From contig JACATO010001567.1 in assembly GCA_018389105.1 (NCBI GenBank), forward strand, positions 124,001-188,000: a stretch of 64,000 nt of DNA, in the 5' to 3' direction. The position numbers and the translations under genes were made by a program. The DNA is from Nautilus pompilius (lineage: Eukaryota; Mollusca; Cephalopoda; Nautilida; Nautilidae). Position 1 is the first letter of the stretch. The number at the start of each line of letters is the position of its first letter. Under the pieces are notes generated by a model. That model was not told the DNA's origin and ran no database searches. It was given only the letters and a program-made list of their open reading frames with translations. This document shows, piece by piece, positions 44,370-57,812 of the stretch.

Positions 44370-47300
44370 TCAATGGTAGAGTCGCGGCGCGGATGTCTAC
44401 CGGAACAGCAGCTGACAGGTGCGTGTTCCCGGTCTCTGGAGCTGGGTCTGACAAGTTCGCCTCGAGCGTACTGGCAAATACCCTAACTCTCGTCTTTCGT
44501 TCGATCCGCTGAAATTTAGAATAATGCGACTGGAAATTATTCCTCGTTTCATAAATTAAATATTTACTTCGTGTGCAGCCTTTTCGGATATGGCGGCGTC
44601 ATCCACCAACCGCACGTTCACAAGATTCCCGGATCGTTGTCCGGAAAGCTGAGAGGCAACAAAAAACAAAACAAAGATATCATGTCGTTTTCTTATTAAA
44701 TAGTATAGGCATGGCGCGGGGGGGGGGTGATTACAGAAGAATTTGTCGCCGGAATGCTCGTCTGATTTTGACAACTGAGTTCAGTTTGAGTAACGGACTT
44801 TAATTTGGCCGACCGTGAACACGGGGCACGTGACGACCACCAGGGGTCGGTCACAGCTCAAATTGTTCTTCTCCAACGGAGAACGGAACGCTGGTTCTTT
44901 TTTTTTTTTTTTTTAAAGTTTTCTTTATGCTTCCGGATACTATCTTTGATCTCCGTCCTCGCCAGGTCAGACGAATTCTTAAAACTTCGGTGTAAAGCCG
45001 AGTCGTTTACCAGTTGAAGTCACGTGCTCCAGAACCCTGAACACAAACAAAGTTGGTCGGAAGACCAATGGTAGGAAAGCATTCCGCTGGCTTCGTAGTG
45101 TAAAAATGTAGGTAATCGTTCGAGAACAAACCTCGAAGTGAAAAGAGCCGATGGTAAAGAACCGCCTGCCTTGTTACCCCGTGGATACAGTAATTGCTCG
45201 AGAAGGAAGTTCCCTTTCCTCTACTTTTATAGATGCTTCATTTATTAATGGAAACCATCTCTTTTTCCCGAGCGGTTTTGATCCATTAGTGCGAGATATT
45301 ACTGCCAGTTGAATCTTTAAGTCTCTGCCGAACTGCCGTGCGCAACTCTTCTCCTAAGATCCATTCTCCAGGTTTCCACAGTTTTACCTTCGGCTTCCAT
45401 AAACAATCGTCAGCCGCCTGACGCCTGACGACTGTTAGACTGTCTTCTTTGCATCGTCGTGCTCCGCGAAACTATATTCCAGTCTTACCTACACTTCCTC
45501 GTAAAGATCTCTGACGCGCGACCTTATTTCTGCTTCCTAGTGATGTTAATAACTGCTTAGAGTAGCGTCTCTATCAACCGTAAAGAATATATATTTAATG
45601 GCGTAAAAATGTATCGTTACATTCTCAATTATTTTTTTTTTACAAAGTAAAATAAAATAGCCGCTTTTAACAGCTGTTTGAATGAAGAAGAAACTCAGAG
45701 TAATAGATCACATAAAGTAGGCAGATTAGCAAGAAATTTGCTGAGCTTCAGATGGAGCGAGGGCCAGCGTACGCCAGTGTCTGGCTTCAGAGTCCTTAAT
45801 TATCCAAACCTGCAGCTCGATAAAGGCTACCAACAGCGGTAAACATGCGTATAAGCTAAGTACAGCAGAATCTCGGTAGCTTTGATAAAAATAAATGCAT
45901 CTCCATAGCGACGCAATCTACTCTCTCGAAGTAGAGAAGCGGACCATCTGAGCCAAAGTTTGAATTGATTCAGAAATTTCGACTAAAGTCTCCTCGTACG
46001 ATTGTTTCATTAATCAAGAACCGTCCAGTGTCCGACACGAAGGGATGTTGTTTCTCCTCTCGTCAGGGCTCTCTGCTTAGTCTGCTAATTATTAAAATAG
46101 CGGAGAAACCTTTTAAACGCAGATCGATTCCAGCGTGGTTTTAAAAGAAAAAAATGGGCTGATTAACTTTGAGCCCGATAGATTAGCGAAGCGTTGGAGG
46201 AAAGAGATTGCCAGAAATAAGCACAGTTTTAGAGAATATTATATTAAACCTCTTATAAATCAGAAAAATAATTAAACGTTATTCTTGTTTGTTTTTGTTT
46301 TTTTTTTTCTCGAAAAATAAGAAAATTCTTCTCAGATGAAAGCGATTTCCGACTACACGCGGATCTCTTTTCCTTTTTATTCTGACTGCTGTAGTAGTAC
46401 TACGCCACTTGAATTCTGACTGTTTGGCAAATATTCCCACCTCCACGACTCGACGCCATCTTTCGTCGATGCTGCCAGGGGAGTTTACTGCAGTAGAAGA
46501 ACTCATGCCGACCGTGGAGCATCGCGGTTTATTCCCTTACTGTGGTGAACTGTTGTTCCGAGTACTTTCGGTTTCTTTGGTAAAATCAATTTTCCTCGAA
46601 GCTGCGCTCGTTAATACACGCAAAACAACTTCGCGTCCTGACTTCCTCTTCGCGTCCTCTTCACCTGACGGAGGATGGTTTGATGAACCATTTTCTAAAG
46701 GAAAAAGGTTAACAACAGAAAAAAAAATTTTTTTTAAAAAAAGCTCGCCAGGGTTGGGGTGAACAATTAAATAACGCCGATTGCCCGAAGAAGTAATAAG
46801 TTGGTGAAATATCCAGAAAGAAGACCGTGGGGTAGCCAGCATCTTTGGATGCAAAACACATCAAACAAATGACATCAAAAACGCGAGCGTGCGTAGCCGG
46901 AGGGGTGACTTGACGGTGAATGATCGTCAGGAAGCGATGAAGAGGGCTTCGGGGACAGATTTCTTGTCGATCAGTGACTGTCAATGGAGCTCTGGAGGTG
47001 CACTGCATTAATTACACCAGACACCCGCTCGAGGCCTTTGTTTATATTGAGCACACGACACAATTTTATTAGAATCTACTCTCCTCGAAACACCAGCAAG
47101 TGAAGTCAAGAAAGAGGTGGCCGCTAGTGGTAGGAGCAGCCATGCATACTGAAATCCACTCTCCATCCGTCTGGGAATGATTAAGTTTGCTTCTTCTTTG
47201 TGTAACCCATGTGTCATTAAAACCCTGCTAGTAGCTCTTCATCGGCTGGGTACTTGAGCCGTTCTTCATGGTACACTGTATAACTTTTGAAACAACTTTC

Positions 47301-47647
47301 ATTGTCTTGTCTTTTAAACGACAACAGGTTTAGACATCATATTTCAAAAATCGGCTTAGACGCCATCGATTAACGGCGATGGTGATGGGAGAGACGGGGA
47401 AGACAGAGAACCGGTTCTTCAGCTGACTCCATAGACGTGAGAGAAAAAATGAACTGCATACAATATTTCTCAAACACACGATCAGTTAAACACCATTCGC
47501 ATTCATCGTAATGCCAAAGTTTGCAGGAAGTAATATATCGGCTTGTCCTTCTTTCGAGATAATAAAATGTTTTGCGGATACTTTAACTGTGCGACAGTCG
47601 TTCACCATACATACCACTGCCTATACTGACCGAAGCCCCCCATTCTC
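44370..47647. other. no gene supported
   Basis: Unique DNA of mixed composition. GGATATGGCGGCG near 44584 is YY1-like, as is the minus-strand match near 46455. ORFs at 46409-46762 and minus 46537-47217 show no domain. A long T run lies at about 44898-44914. Confidence 0.4.
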
Positions 47648-47671
47648 CCATCTCTCTCTCTCCTCTCTCTC

Positions 47672-47706
<35 letters not shown>

Positions 47707-47709
47707 CCA

Positions 47710-47744
<35 letters not shown>

Positions 47745-47752
47745 ATCTCTCT

Positions 47753-47831
<79 letters not shown>
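47648..47831 (+). repeat. (CT)n tract, 185 bp
   Basis: Near-pure CT dinucleotides with CCAT interruptions. Confidence 0.95.
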
Positions 47832-47832
<1 letters not shown>

Positions 47833-49504
47833 GAATTTCAGCTGAGTGGCTTTCTTAATTAGAAAAATATTATTCTTTTTCACTCTTTTATCACTAGATC
47901 AGCCTAAATATGCCATCCATCAACTTTTTCTGCTACAACCAGGATCTCTTACTAGCCCCTACAACCCGCAGAATTCTAGAAATGTCGATCTAAAGGAAGC
48001 CCCTTGTTGTTGTTGTTGTTGTTTTTTTTCATGCCTCTTTTACTTTTTGGACACAGCCTTCTTGTGCAAAGATCTTTTAAGATAATTAAATGCATCAAAT
48101 TTGTTCAAAATTGAAATATAATAGAGAGAAACTGCATTTAAAATGTTGGATGGAAAACTTTGTTTTCGATAAATATCAAAGGTTCTTAGAGAACATACAT
48201 TATCGAAAAGGAAATTTTAAAACACTTTGTTTCTGAAAAGCAACATTAAATTAAGCTATTCAGTTGGATAGTGCCATTTAAGCTTTTTGTTGGTCGGTTT
48301 ACTGTGTCGTACTAGAGCAGTAAATGTTTCGACTTTGTGTTGCCGATTCTATTATAGCCGAAGTATCATCCAATTCCTTGTCCTGTGGGTCTTCTTTACC
48401 TACGCGTAAATTAGGTAAATGTAGTCTTTGGATCACTCACTGGACCAATTTTCATCTTCAACGATAACCACAAAGAACCAAGACACCATCTTTATATGAT
48501 ATTTACATCGTACTGGACACGAAAGATTGTAAATGTTCCATATATGCCATGTATGAGAAACAAGGTTGTTGTTTTTTTTTGTTCGTAGATTGTCAGGGTC
48601 CTAACGTAATTATACTGAATTCATCGTATTATGATTATTTTTCTGATACTCTACTTATCTAACCATCAGGAACCACGTGAGTATCGACTCGGATCGTGGT
48701 GTATATGTCAAGATAACTGCTTACGCACTTATCCGTTCTGGTAATAAAAGTCTGCGCCGCTATCATCAGTTTGAATGGCATTCATCATTAACCAATATCT
48801 GGCTGGCTGCAGCTTTCTTTACCCGCTTAGATACTGTTATCGGTATCCCAACGAATGGCGCGGGTGGTTGGGGCAACGTAGAGACAGCCAGCTGATGAAC
48901 ATGAGAGCGAGCATATTAGGAAAGTTGTCCTACTTCATTTTGAGCATTGTTGGTTCTCTCTGCAAAAGTATAATAATCTCCCTTAGTTTTCAAGCGTTTG
49001 TGCTTCTTCATTTCAACGTAGAGTATGTATGTATGTATCATTGTCTGCTTAAAAATAAGGAATCCTTTGTTTTTTAAAAAAATAAATCTTTGTTGCATTT
49101 CCATTAGTCTGTCAAGCTTTCTGAACTTATTTGGTTCACTCTACAATTTATTGAACATAGATTTTTTTTTTTGAATTAACGCTGCCAAATTCAAAGCGTC
49201 ACTTTACTTCCGCCGACGTCAAATCTTACAGACCGTCGCGCACCTGTGTTGCTTTTGTCACTCGGGTTTAAATAGAGAAATATAAAGCTCTTGCTGTGCG
49301 TCGCAGACCCCTTTCCTGACTCTGAGGTTGAGAATATCTCCCGGAAGTGAGCTAAGAGGAAACAGGTGTAAGACATTCTCCTTGCCGACCAAGTAAGTTA
49401 CCTGGGTACGGTTGGGCGAGAGTTACTCGCGGAACCTCAACCGCAACTAAGCAAAAACGTCTCCGCTAGAACTCTTCATTTTATGATTAGAGAGGAAACC
49501 GGAA
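47832..49504. other. no gene supported
   Basis: AT-rich at 48.05-48.65 kb. ORFs at 48677-49077 overlap in two frames and show no domain. Confidence 0.4.
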
Positions 49505-49615
49505 ACCCCCCCCCCCGGGGGTGGAATCCCCGCTAAGGAGGTGTGTACACCAACCCAAGTCGAACCCCGACCAGAATTCGAACTTGGGCCCTCGCGGACA
49601 TTGATCACTTTGAGG
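49505..49615 (-). mobile_element. tRNA-related SINE fragment (weak)
   Basis: The minus strand reads CCCAAGTTCGAATTCTGGTC with a B-box-like GTTCGAATTC, followed by GGGGTTCGACTTGGGTTGG. An A box is not convincing. A C/G run lies at 49507-49521. Confidence 0.3.
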
Positions 49616-52600
49616 CATAATAACTACTTTTCTACATTTTTAATGATAATTCAGTAAAAAATAAATTCTCTAACCAATTTTCCTTTTTTTTTTTTTTTTG
49701 CATCTTCTTTCATGTTTGAAAATCCTGGCTACTTTTTAATTCATTTCATGATTTCAGGTTAATTATCCTTCCTCCATATTCTTGTACTTTCTTTCCACGA
49801 CAGACGGGATCGATAGCAGACCACTCACGGATATCGTCTCCACTTTCCCGCTGATAACCCGCTCCGTTTTTTGTTGTTGTTGTTTTTTTTGGTCGTTTGT
49901 GACAATTCCACCTCATCTCTTTTACAATCACTTCTCTAAAAAATGGGAAAATGGATTTTCATTGTTATTGGATTTTTTAAATGGCGAGCTGGTTATTCGA
50001 CTTCCCTCTTTTCCTTTTTTTTCTTGGAGGGGCAATTTTTACTAAAATGGAAAAAGGAAAATGAGTTGTCTAAATCTGTTTTGGCTGAACTTAACGCTTC
50101 GGGCACGTGCGAAGCCCTTCACGCGCCCGGTTGGTGGCGCTCGGGTCGTTTTTTTTTTGTACGGAAGACGCTGGGATAGTCTACAGATCTAAGCCATAAA
50201 TCTGGGAAGGTTACAGTAATAAACAGACGTTAATCAGTTCCCCCTCTTCCTTGGCGTTAATTGGTCTAGAAAGGTTCATGAAAGGTCGTTTGCGTCTGAA
50301 AATGCACGGATAATCGCTATAAAAAGTAGTAAATGCGCTAATTAGGATGATAGCCGAAGAGATACGGAAGTCTGGTACCCCACGATGACCGAAATAATCG
50401 CATTGCCATGGTCTCCGCAGTCGTCTTGGTGATCTTGTCATTGATGACTCATGCGATTTGATGGCGTAAATGGCCTTTAATGAATACAAATAACATTTCT
50501 TCGAAGCTATATGCATCCGACAATAAATTACTCTATTTTCATTTTATTTATTTACTTTTTAATTATTTTTTTGTACCGTTCTTATAGTAGCCTTTCAAAA
50601 ATATAGCTTTTAAATATCATTTGAAGATACAGAATTAAGCGTCACGTACTTGGAGCTGACTTACCGCACCCGGGGAGGTGGCCAAGCACGTTCCGCCGTG
50701 AAGCCTGATAGATTCGCACAAAAGATTTGTAAAAAAAAAAAATTTTAATGAAATAATAATAATAATAGCTGAAAGAGACAGCAGGATTCGGTAAAGATCA
50801 TCTTTAACGGGTTTGAGATACACGACTTTATCCGATACTGCGGACCCACAGTTCCGGTTTAATATGGCGCCGTCGGTCGGACCTTCTGGGTCCCGCTCGG
50901 GATCTTTAGAGCCGACACCAACACGCAGGAGTTGCCAAAAGAGAAACTACTGGTTTCCTTCTCTGTAACCTTCAACCAATTACGATCGCATAATATCCTT
51001 ATCGCGCCTGCTGCACAGGTTAAAGCAAATTATATGCTTGGGTGGAATGTTTTTCCTTCAAGTCTATTAATTCCCCCGACATATTGGCTTTCGAATTCCC
51101 AATTAAAAGAAACTGAGTGGGTCTGGGCCGCGGCGGCGGACTCGGACTTCAACGCCGTCTGTTAGAACCACTGCCGTTCTATATTGACCGTTTTTATTGG
51201 CTAACCAGGTTTATGGCTCTTGTGGCCGGGCACCCGACCGTGAAATGTCTTTACAACTGGGCCCTAAATAATTGTCATTTGAGCACGTAAACTTCGGGTC
51301 GTGCAACCGTGCGGCATAGTTGTTCAAGAATAACAAGAAACGCATGGAGACGCAAAGCTATCCTGGGTTAACGACTGCAGCACCGCTTTACTTCGCTAAT
51401 CGGTTTTATTAACGACATTTCGCAACTAATAATCCACTCATCACCATTCAGGTAAAAACGGCGATTTTCCTCTTCTCTTCTGTTTCCTCCAGAAGTAGTT
51501 TAGCATTTGGACGTTAAATTCTTTAAAAGTGAATTTACATCTACGCCTTTTGTCGGTGGGCGGTTTTGACTGCCACATAAAACCGCCTGAAAGTCTGTTT
51601 ATCAAAGAACAATAAACGTCGGAATTGAGTCGGATATAAACGTCTCCAAAAATTAGAAATGCATCAAAGAGAAATTGTAGGCTTCCGGCCTGACGTTCTC
51701 TACGTGTGGTTTGCTGATATATCTCCTGCCGGTTCTGCTACTGAAAATGCTCAGATAAATCCTGTTTACAAAAAAAAAAAAAGAGTTTTATTCCATTTAT
51801 TACTGTAGTCTTCCTCGCAAATTCTTCCTCTGAATTCATTATTATTGTGAAAGCAAACAGTAGAATAGGTCAGGGTGAATACGGGCGGCCTGCTCTTGTG
51901 AGTTCGCAGAATTTCTTAGCTGCACTAATATTTGTACGATACCGTTGGAAGCGAATAACAGTTAATTAAGTAAGTGCGACTAATTCAGTCATCAATTTAA
52001 TAGTTAAGGTTGTTAACGTTGGGAAAAGTCAAAACTGTCTTTACCAACTTGATTACTAATGGTAATCGGTTATGGAATTTCAACGAAAATGGCAATTTTT
52101 AATGAGTATCTACTGATGGAACGTAAAGATGAAAGGTGGCAGCTGAGGCTTTCTGGGAGTAGGCGGACTGGAGCCTGTCCTGCTCAGCTTCATTTAGGAA
52201 ACTGGCAGCTGCCGGTTTTCTCTCGTGGATGGAGGTCTCATGTAGCGAGGACGGCTCGCAGAAGAAGAGTCGGTGCTTTGAGAGAAATATCTGATACACT
52301 TCTTTCGGAAGGGAATGTTTGGCTGCGCCATTTGGGCGAGGTCACTTGGGGTCAACCTTATGGGGGTGGGGAGGCGAGTGCTCTGCTTAGTGGCTTTTGT
52401 AGACGGAAAGTCCTCTGCCCGAGGAGAGCGGAGGGCCGGGGTTAGCTCCAAACCCCTAAAGACGGTGCTCAGTCAGGTCGGTGACCGAGTCTTACGCGCG
52501 TGTGTTACTGTTCTCAGAAGAGATTTCTCTTAAAGTCGCTCTGCGCCGTTTCACATACAGAACCTATTAATTGGCGCCATACCCGTAAGAAACAGATTAA

Positions 52601-52779
52601 CAACCTTACTGGCAGGCCCGGTGATAGCAGCGATCGTCACTAATACAGCCTCGCTGTCTCGCCAGGCTGGAGTATTTCAAATACTCGCCTTAATAAATTT
52701 CCACGTCTTCGTGACGTCACCACTCCCGTGTGTGTATCGCGCAAATGCAGATAGTTTGGGTAAATGCGCATGCACTTCC
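49616..52779. other. no gene supported
   Basis: Overlapping ORFs at 49743-50179, 50932-51165 and 52059-52533 lack domains. GTAATATGGCGCCGTC near 50860 resembles YY1/CTCF-type sites. (ATA)n at 50754-50768. Confidence 0.4.
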
Positions 52780-52826
<47 letters not shown>

Positions 52827-52849
52827 TTATTATTATTATTATTATTTTC

Positions 52850-52893
<44 letters not shown>
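52780..52893 (+). repeat. (ATT)n microsatellite, 114 bp
   Basis: TTA trinucleotides with a few CTT interruptions. Confidence 0.95.
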
Positions 52894-52897
<4 letters not shown>

Positions 52898-55800
52898 TAA
52901 AAACAAACAAACCCGGAAGTGAAACTCATTGTGGAAAAGAAAGTGGTCGAAAATCCGAGTAAAAGTGATTCAGCTTATTGTTGATACCCAGTGGATTAGG
53001 GATCCTGCCGGTCCAGTCGGTCGGCTGTTTTACTTTCTGGGCGGTCACTCGATGGATGAAGGGAACAAATAAACAATTAACTCGTTCGAGATCTGAAAGT
53101 CATTTTCGCTAAGCAACAGAACGACGGCGCACGAATTTGCAGTGGGAAATGGTCTTCGTTGGAGACCCGACGGAATATCTGCTCCTGTGACTCTACAGCC
53201 AGACGTGCGGTGGATTCCTGGGGTTAGCAGACAGCGACAGCAAGTGGCTTTTGTCTGTTGGTGGGGTGGCAAATGTTTTGTGCTATTGTTTTCGTGTTCC
53301 ACGTCACGACATCGGTTCCCGAGAAAGGGAATCCGACTCCAGTCCAGCGGGTGTTGGCTGGTTGTGTGTGTGTGTCTTTTGCTTGTTCCTTCTTTTATAT
53401 TGTGTTAGTTATTCTCTCGTTTTCTTTCTTATCCGGAGCCCTTGTGAGCTGCAGACCATTCATTAGCCGTTACTTCGAAGGCCAGTCAAGAGAAAACCAT
53501 TCTCTTAGGCCAGCTCGCTTTCTTGTTGTTACTGTTAAAATTACCGAACGTACACTCTTACTTGAGTTACTCCGTTACCGTGGACTACGTCGTTTCCTCG
53601 ACGAGCCTCACGGTCCTGCGTCCTCGATCTGCCCGAAAGGTTTTCTTGTCTTGCGCTCATTATCCACTTACCACTCAACAAATCCTTGATGGTCCACTGC
53701 GTCATAATTCCTACTATTTCGCCAGCTAGAATCGCAATTATTTTAGCTGGCAACTCTATCATTTCGAAAGATAAAAATTGATAATGGCAACAATTGTTGT
53801 ACGAAATTCGATAAAAGAACATCGATTAAGGTCCGGGCACCGATACAGCTGAGTTAACCGTCCGCGACATTTTATAACGACGGTGGGCTGCTATAGGGAG
53901 CGTCTCGAAACTTCAGGGGCCGACTGATACAGAGTAAACCTTTGTCGTCATAGTGGTTTTGATTTTAATACCGGTATCGAATCGCGATGTGTTACGAGAT
54001 GCAAATCTGCAAATCGTAGGCGTCTCTATTTGCCAGTCAGGACGGGTTTCAAAGGATCAGAGGGTCGCAGTATAGGATTCGCGACGATTTCCGAAGTGAA
54101 CAGAATTCGTCCACTCCCCGCTGATTACTGTAGTGCCATACCAGGCCACAGTAGTTTGCTATGCAAAACTAACTGTAGCAAATTAAATCGTGGAATGAAC
54201 TGCAATGTCAATATCAATATATTCTACCCAGGTCGACCCTGCTGCCTTATTATACCATTAACCCTCCGCTGTTATTTACTTGCGGTATGCTCTCCACTTC
54301 TATGAGCGACGAATTTCAATTTTTGCAGACACATCTAAGAACTATTCGGACGAGCAGCGCGGAAAGGGAAGGCGGCTTCTCTGTCGCCGTTTTCCGTCCG
54401 TCGGAGTTGGCTTAAGCGGCTCTCACTGGTGGCGGTGCGGACCGGTTATCGCCAGAGACGGCGGCACGCTCTGATTTCTTCGCCATTGACCGGACCCCAA
54501 CATTTCCCAGCTTTAAAAACTGTGTCGTTTCGACCGTGTAGACCGAGAATAAAAGAATTACTGCTCTGATCCGACAGCCATCGAAAATTGTACGTTAAAG
54601 CCAATGAATGCAGCATTTTGTTGTTGTTGTTTTAATCTAAGCGAGAATTCTCACGATCTCACGGAAACAGATTATCGTCGCTCGCCATTTTCATGCCCTT
54701 CAAATCATTACCATTTCTAATGCGCAGCTCTTCGAGCAGAGAATAGACGCCCCCCCCAGCCACCCAGTTTTACCGTATGAAAAAAATCAATATTTTTAAA
54801 TTAATTTTTTTATCGAATCAACTTTAATACGGCCCGCGTCCGCCAGGTGCCGCTGTGGGCGCCGTTCCAAATCTGTTGAGAAGTTTAGCGTTCTCTACTT
54901 TGTTCAGCACAGTTCTGGGATCTGTTTTCTTACAGGAAATTTTTAGAAAAACTTTGAAGGAAACTTCATATTTTTTAAAGTGATTCTCCTTACCTTTTTA
55001 CATTTAACAAAACAGACTCCTGCTTGGGTTTTTGTCTTAAATCTTGCAGTTTCCCTTCCTTGTTCTTAGTTGTGTTTCTAGTTTTTCATTTTCATACATA
55101 TATATCTTTGATTCCACTGCATTCTCTAGCTAATAAAGAAAATCTAACGTAGTTATTCTGTATAACTTGCTTTTTTAACCTCATCTATTAAACAATCGCT
55201 TAAAAAAACAAAACAAAAATAACGTGAACTTACCATCTAAAGCCGGAGTTCCTTCCCTTACTATTGACTTCCGGTCTTTGAAGATTGCTTTTAAAATGGC
55301 TCAACCTCATCTACCTAAACAACACTCCGAATAATTTCCGTCAGCTCTTTTAGATGAGTTTTTATGCCGTCGTAGATGTGATGATCCACGCGGATTTTCT
55401 GGTATCTTCCAGGAGCGATTACTAGGAAGTTGGTGCGAATTTTCAGTCACTTATATAAAAATGTGTTTTATTTTGATTTGGTGTGGAAACTCAAAGAAAT
55501 GAGAAAGTAAAAAATGGTTTAAATAAAAATAAAATTTAGATTTAAAGGAAGGGAAAACACGTTAATTAGACACGGCCAGTTCAATATTGTAGCTCAAACC
55601 TCTCTCTAGTATTTTCACGAGAGGCTTTTTATATAACTGTGACTTCCTAACTTTATTAATGTGCAGATTTAGGTCTTTTTGCTATTAGAATAGTTTCCAG
55701 CGACCAAACAATCACCGTTTTACACTCCCCCGAAGTTTTAGTTATCGGTTAGGTTCCGTCCGACTTTCCTGTTTGGTGCCAGTGTGAAAAATCTTTGCTA

Positions 55801-56156
55801 CCTGCGGAGAAACTCCTGGCGCACTCTAGCGGTCATCAGCAGTAGGTAACCACAAAAAAGGTTTAGGCCAGTTAACCCGGCCCGACCGACGCCTCTCTGT
55901 ATACGATCTACATAGTACAGGAAGTTTGCCTGGTTAACAAAAAGGTGGGTTCCATTTTAATGATATTTTCAAGCTAGTAAAATTCTGGTTTCCATATTAA
56001 AAATTGCATCTTTTCTATGCTAATTCAACGAGCAGCATCAAATAGAAAAATGAAGCACTTTTCTTCCTTTAAAAATTTTAATAACCTTTATTTTTTAAAA
56101 AAAAAACAAACTAACACTTTCCATAATCTGTTTCGATCTCATATATATCTTTACAG
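52894..56156. other. no gene supported
   Basis: ORFs at 53142-53689 overlap in three frames without domains. 54.7-55.7 kb is AT-rich. CGCACTCTAGCGGTCAT near 55820 is a degenerate CTCF-like match on the minus strand. Confidence 0.4.
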
Positions 56157-56203
56157 TGTCAATGGAGATCAAAGCGCGATGGTGGACGAAGCCCTATATA
56201 CTG
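56157..56203 (+). CDS. candidate exon, 47 nt
   Basis: A good acceptor (ATATATATCTTTACAG) and a fair donor (ACTG, then GTCAGT) bound 47 nt. All three frames are open. Phase 2 reads VNGDQSAMVDEALYT, the most protein-like, exiting in phase 1. Phase 1 reads SMEIKARWWTKPYIL, exiting in phase 0. The choice decides which of the next two exons could follow. Confidence 0.25.
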
Positions 56204-57382
56204 GTCAGTTTTCTACGTTTCTGCTTTAATTGGCCAATTCATAAAACAGAAAAAAAACTTTTCTGTGTTACCTGACTGCCTGCACCGGCAGAGGTAGATG
56301 AGAAATTTTGTCTCTTGGCAGCGCAGCTACACTGGGTTTGGGGGGATAAGGAGCCTGGAATTTATCCTGATTCAGTGTTTATTCAAAAACAAATCCACGA
56401 CTGCAGAATTCACTACTAACATCCACTGTAGAAACGTTCGCAATCATGTGTAATACCTGCCCCCCCCTCTCTCTCTCTCTCTCTCTCATTTTCCTTGTAA
56501 CGAGTATTTTTTTGCCCCGAGACTCGCTGATTCTCTGGGACTTCGGAAGTTTCCTCCGCTTCCACCCTGACGCCCTCCGTTTGCCGTTATGGCCATGCCC
56601 GGATTTCTCCTGGTTACTGTCATTGACCGCTTGGATTAACTCAGCACGGATGCTGTTGGACAACTCAACTCGTCGAGCTGATATTTCTATCGCACAGCTC
56701 CGTTTCTCTTTCCCCCCCCAAACAATTCAACCTGTTGTTAAATAGAAGTAACAAGCAACAAACAAACGATCAATTTTTCAGCAGTTTAAATCTATTAAGA
56801 GTGTAATATTGAGGAGTCTTGATTAACCGGCACCCGCTCGGTCCCACGGGTGCCGGTTGACAAAGACTTTGCTGTAGTTTTAAAAAAATAAAGAGAATAA
56901 GTCACGTGGTTGTCATGGATTCTTAAGAGGACTGACTCTTTGCTGGAATTATTCGGTGAGTCACTATCTCCGAGAAAAGTGCAACAGTTTAAACACTTTT
57001 TAAAAATATCTTCGCAGCTTACAAAGTTCCAGGAAAATTTTTAAAAAATGGTTCAGCTGATTAACTAATAGTTGTCTTTGTTTTTTGTGTTTTTCTTCAC
57101 CGCGGTGTTCCTAGTTAAGCCTTTCGGATTTGAATTTGTGGGGCAACAGCACGTGATCGCCTGATCGGACCGATAGCCTACAGTCACTTCTCCCCCTTCC
57201 TTAAGGTGAAGAGACACGTGTTCGTTATCGGGGTCCCAATTTTAAATACGACTGACTTTCTTCAGCGTTTTGCTTTTTTTAAATATATATATCTCATCTT
57301 TTCCTTACCCTTTTCAATGAGAGGTTTTCGCGAGATGAAGAAGAGGTGACATTGTCGGTTTTTTTCCACTGGCGTCGCGCAG
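56204..57382. other. intron-like DNA
   Basis: Contains a (CT)n run at about 56466-56487 and the hairpin at 56825. ORFs at 56379-56745 on both strands are not recognised. Confidence 0.4.
56825..56858. repeat. perfect 12-bp hairpin, pogo-like
   Basis: AACCGGCACCCG and CGGGTGCCGGTT flank a 10-base loop. The context CTTGATTAACCGGCACCC resembles the terminal region of pogo/Tigger-type DNA transposons, whose ends carry GATTATCCGGCACCC-like sequence. No transposase remnant is visible, so at most a solo end or MITE. Confidence 0.55.
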
Positions 57383-57443
57383 ATTGGCAGCTTTGCACTA
57401 GAAGTTTTTGAATTCAAGATCTCGGTTGGAGATCGTGATGAAG
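57383..57443 (+). CDS. candidate exon, 61 nt (phase 0 in, 1 out)
   Basis: Acceptor with pyrimidines and CGCGCAG, then 20 codons in the only open frame (IGSFALEVFEFKISVGDRDE plus one base), then donor GTGAGC. The reading has the alternating hydrophobic pattern of beta strands. It joins 57573 in phase. No family recognised. Confidence 0.35.
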
Positions 57444-57572
57444 GTGAGCGAGCGTTTCTCTGCTATCGGCGTCGAGCTGAGCTTACGGTGGCTATCGGAG
57501 GCTCTTTCAATGGCATCGCATCCCGTAAAGACAAGTGGTTGTTGCAAGCGGTGGCAATTAATATAATTTCAG

Positions 57573-57601
57573 ATGTAATCAAGCAAGTGATCTCCCTTTA
57601 A
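57573..57601 (+). CDS. candidate terminal exon
   Basis: Acceptor AATATAATTTCAG, then a phase-1 reading VIKQVISL and TAA at 57599-57601. The intron from 57443 would be 129 bp. AATAAA-like signals occur about 500 nt later near 58103. Weak because the piece is only nine codons. Confidence 0.2.
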
Positions 57602-57812
57602 CGGAAGTTGCTAACAACGTAAAGTACGACGTGTTTTTTGTCTAAGAAAGGCAAGAAATATTAGCTTTGTAACGCCGATTTTTCGGTTTTTTATTCTTCT
57701 TTTTAAATATTAGTAGTAGCGAGCGGTCTTTAAGTAGCATCACTAGCGCACAGAATAATCCGCCAGTGCCATTTCCGACTGAAGAACAGAGTAAAGAGGA
57801 TATAGCTAGGAG

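Noticed and set aside
44370-44460. tRNA-like sequence (TGGTAGAGTCG A-box match)
   Set aside because: No acceptable B box or cloverleaf follows.
51379-51451. Possible exon ending CACCATTCAG before GTAAAA
   Set aside because: One frame is open for 23 codons but the acceptor lacks a pyrimidine tract and no phase partner was found.
52059-52533. 128-codon plus-strand ORF
   Set aside because: Overlaps equally long ORFs in other frames and on the minus strand, contains no recognisable motif and has no promoter or splice signals.
53142-53689. Overlapping ORFs up to 143 codons
   Set aside because: Three frames open at once in CpG-rich DNA; composition (Cys/Phe/Leu-rich from T-rich stretches) suggests chance.
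56941-56955. Donor GTGAGT after GAATTATTCG
   Set aside because: The only upstream AG lacks a pyrimidine tract and the piece is too short to judge.
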